DNA from: an uncultured Lachnospiraceae bacterium
GTDB taxonomy: Bacteria; Bacillota; Clostridia; Lachnospirales; Lachnospiraceae
Length of the DNA stretch: 35,762 bases
Reading direction: 5' to 3'
Assembly: GCA_934351255.1 (NCBI GenBank)
Contig: CAKRJH010000020.1
Location: 1 to 35,762 of the forward strand
The position numbers and the translations under genes were made by a program. Below are positions 31,999-35,762 of this stretch, piece after piece. Position 1 is the first letter of the stretch; the number at the start of each line of letters is the position of its first letter. The notes under the pieces are model-generated. The model worked only from the letters and a program-made list of their open reading frames with translations, ran no database searches and was not told where the DNA came from.

Positions 31999-33519
31999 AT
32001 GCTCAAATTACCCGCAATATTCAGCGATCATATGATTCTACAGCGTAACCGGGTTGTCTATGTCTGGGGGGAATCCGATGCCACCAAGGTGACGGTATCC
32101 ATTCAGGACGTAAAGATTCCGGTTGATGTCATCGACGGCAAGTGGATGGCGGCTCTGTCTCCGATCGAGGGTGGGGGCCCTTACGAGATGGAGATCACGT
32201 CGGATCTGGATGACCGCATTGTATTCGAGGATGTGGTCTATGGAGAGGTATGGCTCGCCGGAGGACAGTCGAATATGGAACTGGAACTGCAGAACTCCAA
32301 GGATGGTGCAGATGCGGTGTCGGAAGCGACCAATGAACGGATCCGTTATTACAATGTTCCGAGGGTATCTTCCGTTCGTCAGGAACTGTTCGATGCTGAG
32401 GCAAAGAGCTCCTGGGAACTGTGTACTCCGGAGCATGCAGGAACCTGGTCGGCCGTGGCATATTATTTCGCCAGAAAGCTGGCAGCACAGCTCGAATGTC
32501 CGGTGGGAATCATCGGCTGTAACTGGGGCGGAACCTCTGCATCCTGCTGGATGAGCCGTGAAGCACTGGAGAATGACAAGGTGATCTCCTCCTATGTTGA
32601 GGAATATGATGAGGCTGTGAAAGATCAGAACTTTGAGGAGTATCTGAAGGCTCGAGAGGACTACATCGTCTATCAGGCAGAGTTTGACCGCAAGTGTGCC
32701 GAGTATTACAAGACCGATCCGAACCCTACCTGGGAGGGAGCGCTGGCTGTCTGTGGTGAGAACCGGTATCCGGGTCCGATAGGACCGTGGAGTGAGGTGC
32801 GCCCGGCAGGATTATATGAATCTATGATCCAGAGGATCACGCCGTACACCCTGGCTGGATTTATCTATTATCAGGGCGAGAATGACGACCAGAAGCCGGA
32901 CAGCTACTACAATCTGTTATCCCGTCTGATCCGTCAGTGGAGAGAAGACTGGCATGATGACAAGCTGCCATTTATGATCGTGCAGCTTCCGATGTTCAAG
33001 AATGCGGGAGATCCTGAGATGTCCAACTGGGCCAAGATCCGCGAGGCACAGCACAGAGTGTACCGTACCGTCAAGAATACCGGTCTGGTGGTGGCTCTGG
33101 ATAAGGGTGAGTTCAATAACATCCATCCGATCGACAAACAGCCGATCGGAGAGAGACTGGCACTGCAGGCAATGTATCATGCCTACAAGATGAACAATGC
33201 AGTTCGTGCATACGGTCCGTTTTATCAGTCCTGCTATACCGTGAAGTCCTATATGTGGTGTATTTTCAATCACGCCAAGGACGGTCTGGTATGCAAGGGT
33301 GAGAAGCCACTGGGATTTGAGGTGGCCGGACAGGATAAGGTCTTTTATCCGGCAGATTCTGTTGTCCTGCAGGACAACACCGTGCGCCTGTTCTCATCCC
33401 AGGTCAATCATCCGATATATGCAAGATATTGCTGGGTGAATTATGGCCCTGTCACCATGTTTGGTAAAAACGGTCTGCCGATGGCACCGTTCAGAACCAG
33501 CTGGAGTGATGAAGATTAA
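31999..33519 (+). CDS. Sialate O-acetylesterase-like carbohydrate esterase
   Basis: This 506-aa protein belongs to the SGNH-type sialate O-acetylesterase family. The nucleophile Ser lies in GGQSNMELEL (near residue 90), with further family blocks GIIGCNWGGTSASCW and FIYYQGENDD, and the His block NNIHPIDKQPIGERLAL. Some family members have Asp in the position before IHP, while here it is Asn; the human enzyme also lacks Asp there, so this is not evidence of inactivity. There is no signal peptide, so it should act in the cytoplasm on imported acetylated sugars. The ATG at 31999 has GGAGG 11 nt upstream; earlier in-frame ATGs have no better site. No glycan-uptake genes flank it. Confidence 0.85.
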   Translation: MLKLPAIFSDHMILQRNRVVYVWGESDATKVTVSIQDVKIPVDVIDGKWMAALSPIEGGGPYEMEITSDLDDRIVFEDVVYGEVWLAGGQSNMELELQNSKDGADAVSEATNERIRYYNVPRVSSVRQELFDAEAKSSWELCTPEHAGTWSAVAYYFARKLAAQLECPVGIIGCNWGGTSASCWMSREALENDKVISSYVEEYDEAVKDQNFEEYLKAREDYIVYQAEFDRKCAEYYKTDPNPTWEGALAVCGENRYPGPIGPWSEVRPAGLYESMIQRITPYTLAGFIYYQGENDDQKPDSYYNLLSRLIRQWREDWHDDKLPFMIVQLPMFKNAGDPEMSNWAKIREAQHRVYRTVKNTGLVVALDKGEFNNIHPIDKQPIGERLALQAMYHAYKMNNAVRAYGPFYQSCYTVKSYMWCIFNHAKDGLVCKGEKPLGFEVAGQDKVFYPADSVVLQDNTVRLFSSQVNHPIYARYCWVNYGPVTMFGKNGLPMAPFRTSWSDED

Positions 33520-33573
33520 GCAGTTTCGTCGGCAGAAAGCCGGCAGAATATAAAATTAAATGGAGGAACCATA

Positions 33574-34071
33574 ATGGCAGAAAAGAAAAATATCTTAACA
33601 TACGAAGGTCTGAAAGCCCTGGAAGAGGAGCTGCAGGATCTGAAAGTAAACCGTCGTCAGGAAGTCGCAGTCAAGATCCGTGAAGCACGTGAGCAGGGCG
33701 ATTTGTCCGAGAACGCAGAGTATGATGCAGCCAAGGACGAGCAGCGGGACATCGAGGCTCGTATCGAGGAGATTACCAAAATCCTCAAAAACGCTGAGGT
33801 CGCTGACGTGGAAGAGGAGAATGAAGGCGATGTGATCAAGGTGCGTGTCGGTTATACGATCCGTGTGCGTGATCTGGAACTCGACGAGGAAGAGGAGTAT
33901 CGTTTCGTAGGATCTACCGAGGCAGATATCCTGAACAATAAGATTTCCAACGAGTCCCCTCTGGGCGTTGCCATGAACGGCAAGACGGTGGGAGATATCG
34001 TCTCTATCGAGACACCGGATGGCTCCATGATCCAGTATGAGATCCTGGAAGTTAAGAAGCCGGCCAAATAA
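33574..34071 (+). CDS. greA: Transcription elongation factor GreA
   Basis: This 165-aa factor rescues backtracked RNA polymerase by stimulating cleavage of the transcript 3' end through the secondary channel. The N-terminal coiled coil has the tip motif GDLSENAEYDAAK (near 41-53) with the acidic residues needed for cleavage, and the C-terminal FKBP-like domain follows (SPLGVAMNGKTVGD). The length is typical of the family. GGAGGA lies 7 nt before the ATG. It is 32 nt upstream of lysS, a common greA-lysS pairing in Firmicutes. Confidence 0.97.
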   Translation: MAEKKNILTYEGLKALEEELQDLKVNRRQEVAVKIREAREQGDLSENAEYDAAKDEQRDIEARIEEITKILKNAEVADVEEENEGDVIKVRVGYTIRVRDLELDEEEEYRFVGSTEADILNNKISNESPLGVAMNGKTVGDIVSIETPDGSMIQYEILEVKKPAK

Positions 34072-34103
34072 ACGAGAAGAAGATCATCGAGAGGAGTAAT
34101 ATT

Positions 34104-35717
34104 GTGGCAGAGCAGCAGAAGAAACCACAGGCGCAGCAGCAGGACTTAAACCAGTTGCTGAAGGTTCGCCGTGAGAAATTAGCAAATTTACAGGAAGCGG
34201 GAAAAGATCCTTTCCAGATTACCAAATATGATGTCACCCATCACACCGATGAGGTGAAAGACTTATACGCAGAGCATGAGGAGAAACTTCTGGCAGGACG
34301 TCCGCAGCCGAATTTTGACGGATTGGAGGAGGCCGAGGCCAGAGCAGCCAAGAAGGCAGAATACAATGAACGCCGTGAGATCATGGACGCACAGCCGATC
34401 CAGGTCAGCATTGCGGGCCGTATGATGTTCAAGCGTGTTATGGGAAAAGCCTCATTCTGCAATATTCAGGATCTGAAGGGAAAGATCCAGGTCTATGTGG
34501 CGCGTGATGCGATCGGTGAGGATGCCTATGCAGATTTCAAGAAATCCGATATCGGAGACATTTACGGAATCCGCGGCTTTGCATTCCGTACCATGACCGG
34601 AGAAATCTCCATTCACGCAGAGGAGATGACCATGCTGTCCAAGTCCCTGCAGGTGCTTCCGGAGAAGCGTCACGGACTGACGGATACCGACACCAGATAT
34701 CGTCAGAGATATGTGGATCTGATCATGAATGAGGATGTCAAGGACACCTTCGTGAAACGTTCCAAGATCCTGACAGCTATCCGCCGTTTCCTGGCATCCA
34801 AAGATTTCATGGAGGTCGAGACACCGATGTTGGTTTCCAATGCCGGTGGTGCAGCAGCCCGCCCGTTTATGACACATTTCAATGCATTGGACGAAGACCT
34901 GAAACTGCGTATCTCTCTGGAGTTATATCTGAAGAGACTGATCGTAGGCGGCATGGAGCGTGTCTATGAGATCGGACGTGTCTTCCGTAACGAGGGTGTC
35001 GACACCAGACACAATCCGGAATTTACTCTGATGGAGTTATATCAGGCATACACCGATTATCACGGCATGATGGATCTGACCGAGGAGATGTTCCGCTATA
35101 TCGCGCAGGAGGTTCTTGGAACCACTACGATCACGTATCAGGGAACCGAGATGGATCTGGGCAAGCCGTTTGAGCGTATCACGATGGTAGATGCTGTCAA
35201 GAAATATGCCGGAATCGATTTTAAAGAGATCAATAGCCTGGAAGAGGCACGTGCGATTGCCGATGAGAAGGGTATTGAGTATGAGGAACGTCATAAGAAG
35301 GGTGATATCCTGAACCTGTTCTTCGAGGAGTTTGTCGAGAAGAACCTGATCCAGCCAACTTTTGTCATGGATCATCCAATCGAGATTTCTCCGTTGACCA
35401 AGAAGAAGCCGGAGGATCCAAACTACGTGGAGCGTTTTGAGATGTTCATGAACGGCTGGGAGATGTGTAACGCATACTCCGAGTTAAATGATCCAATCGA
35501 CCAGCGTGAGCGTTTCGCACAGCAGGATGCCAATGCCGCAGCCGGAGATGACGAGGCAGAGCATACCGATGAGGACTTCCTCAATGCACTGAGCGTCGGA
35601 ATGCCTCCAACAGGTGGTATCGGATATGGAATTGACAGACTGTGTATGCTGATGACGGACAGCCCGGCGATCAGAGATGTACTGTTGTTCCCGACAATGA
35701 AGAGCTTGGATAAATAA
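34104..35717 (+). CDS. lysS: Lysyl-tRNA synthetase, class II
   Basis: This 537-aa enzyme charges tRNA-Lys in the cytoplasm. It has an N-terminal OB-fold tRNA-binding domain (SIAGRMMFKRVMGKASFCNI) and a class II catalytic core: motif 1 around FMEVETPMLV, motif 2 VYEIGRVFRNEG followed by HNPEFTLMELYQAY, and motif 3 GIGYGIDRL. The protein ends soon after motif 3 at LLFPTMKSLDK, the normal C-terminus. It is about 40 residues longer than B. subtilis LysS, mostly from a charged insertion near residues 65-92 before the OB fold. It starts with GTG, 7 nt after GAGGAG (34091-34096). Confidence 0.97.
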   Translation: MAEQQKKPQAQQQDLNQLLKVRREKLANLQEAGKDPFQITKYDVTHHTDEVKDLYAEHEEKLLAGRPQPNFDGLEEAEARAAKKAEYNERREIMDAQPIQVSIAGRMMFKRVMGKASFCNIQDLKGKIQVYVARDAIGEDAYADFKKSDIGDIYGIRGFAFRTMTGEISIHAEEMTMLSKSLQVLPEKRHGLTDTDTRYRQRYVDLIMNEDVKDTFVKRSKILTAIRRFLASKDFMEVETPMLVSNAGGAAARPFMTHFNALDEDLKLRISLELYLKRLIVGGMERVYEIGRVFRNEGVDTRHNPEFTLMELYQAYTDYHGMMDLTEEMFRYIAQEVLGTTTITYQGTEMDLGKPFERITMVDAVKKYAGIDFKEINSLEEARAIADEKGIEYEERHKKGDILNLFFEEFVEKNLIQPTFVMDHPIEISPLTKKKPEDPNYVERFEMFMNGWEMCNAYSELNDPIDQRERFAQQDANAAAGDDEAEHTDEDFLNALSVGMPPTGGIGYGIDRLCMLMTDSPAIRDVLLFPTMKSLDK

Positions 35718-35762
35718 ACCTAGTGTTTATGCGGGGTTGAGGCATTTGAGTACGTCAAAGGA

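Noticed and set aside
31999..33519. Loss of the catalytic Asp in the esterase His block
   Set aside because: Asn replaces Asp before IHP, but the position is also not Asp in the human enzyme, so inactivation is not supported.

Overview
The window looks like chromosomal DNA of an anaerobic, spore-forming-lineage Firmicute, most likely a Lachnospiraceae (Clostridia) member. The reasons are strong AGGAGG-type ribosome binding sites, sigma-A promoters with 17-bp spacers, a Spo0A-family regulator, a YesL/DUF624 protein, a short B12-dependent methionine synthase and the general protein style. GC is moderate (about half by eye). I see no rRNA, tRNA, CRISPR, intact insertion sequence or prophage. The species cannot be named from this sequence alone.

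Layout. (1) 1-2330: an IS3-end-like palindrome, then htpG behind a consensus promoter with a perfect CIRCE operator. (2) 2390-8980: a compact five-gene unit with an MMPL/RND-type exporter, a secreted or anchored protein of glycine-ended heptads, a TetR repressor, a receiver-like regulator lacking the phosphorylation Asp, and an intact response regulator with a SARP-like DNA-binding region. TetR-style operators flank the promoter and the last three genes overlap. No histidine kinase is present. This is the best candidate here for an undescribed system. (3) 9071-12948: a Spo0A-family regulator, then citrate synthase and a Na+/solute symporter of the PutP type, ending in a strong hairpin. (4) 12978-15938: on the minus strand an ABC ATPase/permease pair without a binding protein, a small acidic lipoprotein on plus, and a minus-strand HAD-like/GNAT fusion.

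(5) 15939-16367: a noncoding stretch holding 2.3 copies of a 109-bp tandem repeat and a 60-nt imperfect hairpin, between divergent genes. (6) 16368-21122: yesL-like, glgB, an MscS-type channel and a CorA-type transporter, all on plus, suggesting envelope, glycogen and osmotic or ion homeostasis. (7) 21126-23303 minus: purine nucleoside phosphorylase and MTA/SAH deaminase, a purine and methylthioadenosine salvage pair. (8) 23476-25410: a cytoplasmic LacI-like sensor fused to a GGDEF domain, convergent with an ABC-F ATPase whose terminator lies inside the GGDEF gene. (9) 27597-31897: metH, a family-2 glycosyltransferase and a folB-folK fusion, linking folate synthesis with methionine synthesis. 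(10) 31999-35717: a sialate O-acetylesterase-like hydrolase, greA and lysS.

Several parts touch one-carbon and SAM turnover (metH, folB-folK, mtaD, punA), but they are separate transcription units. All functional calls come from reading motifs in the translations; no database search was run.
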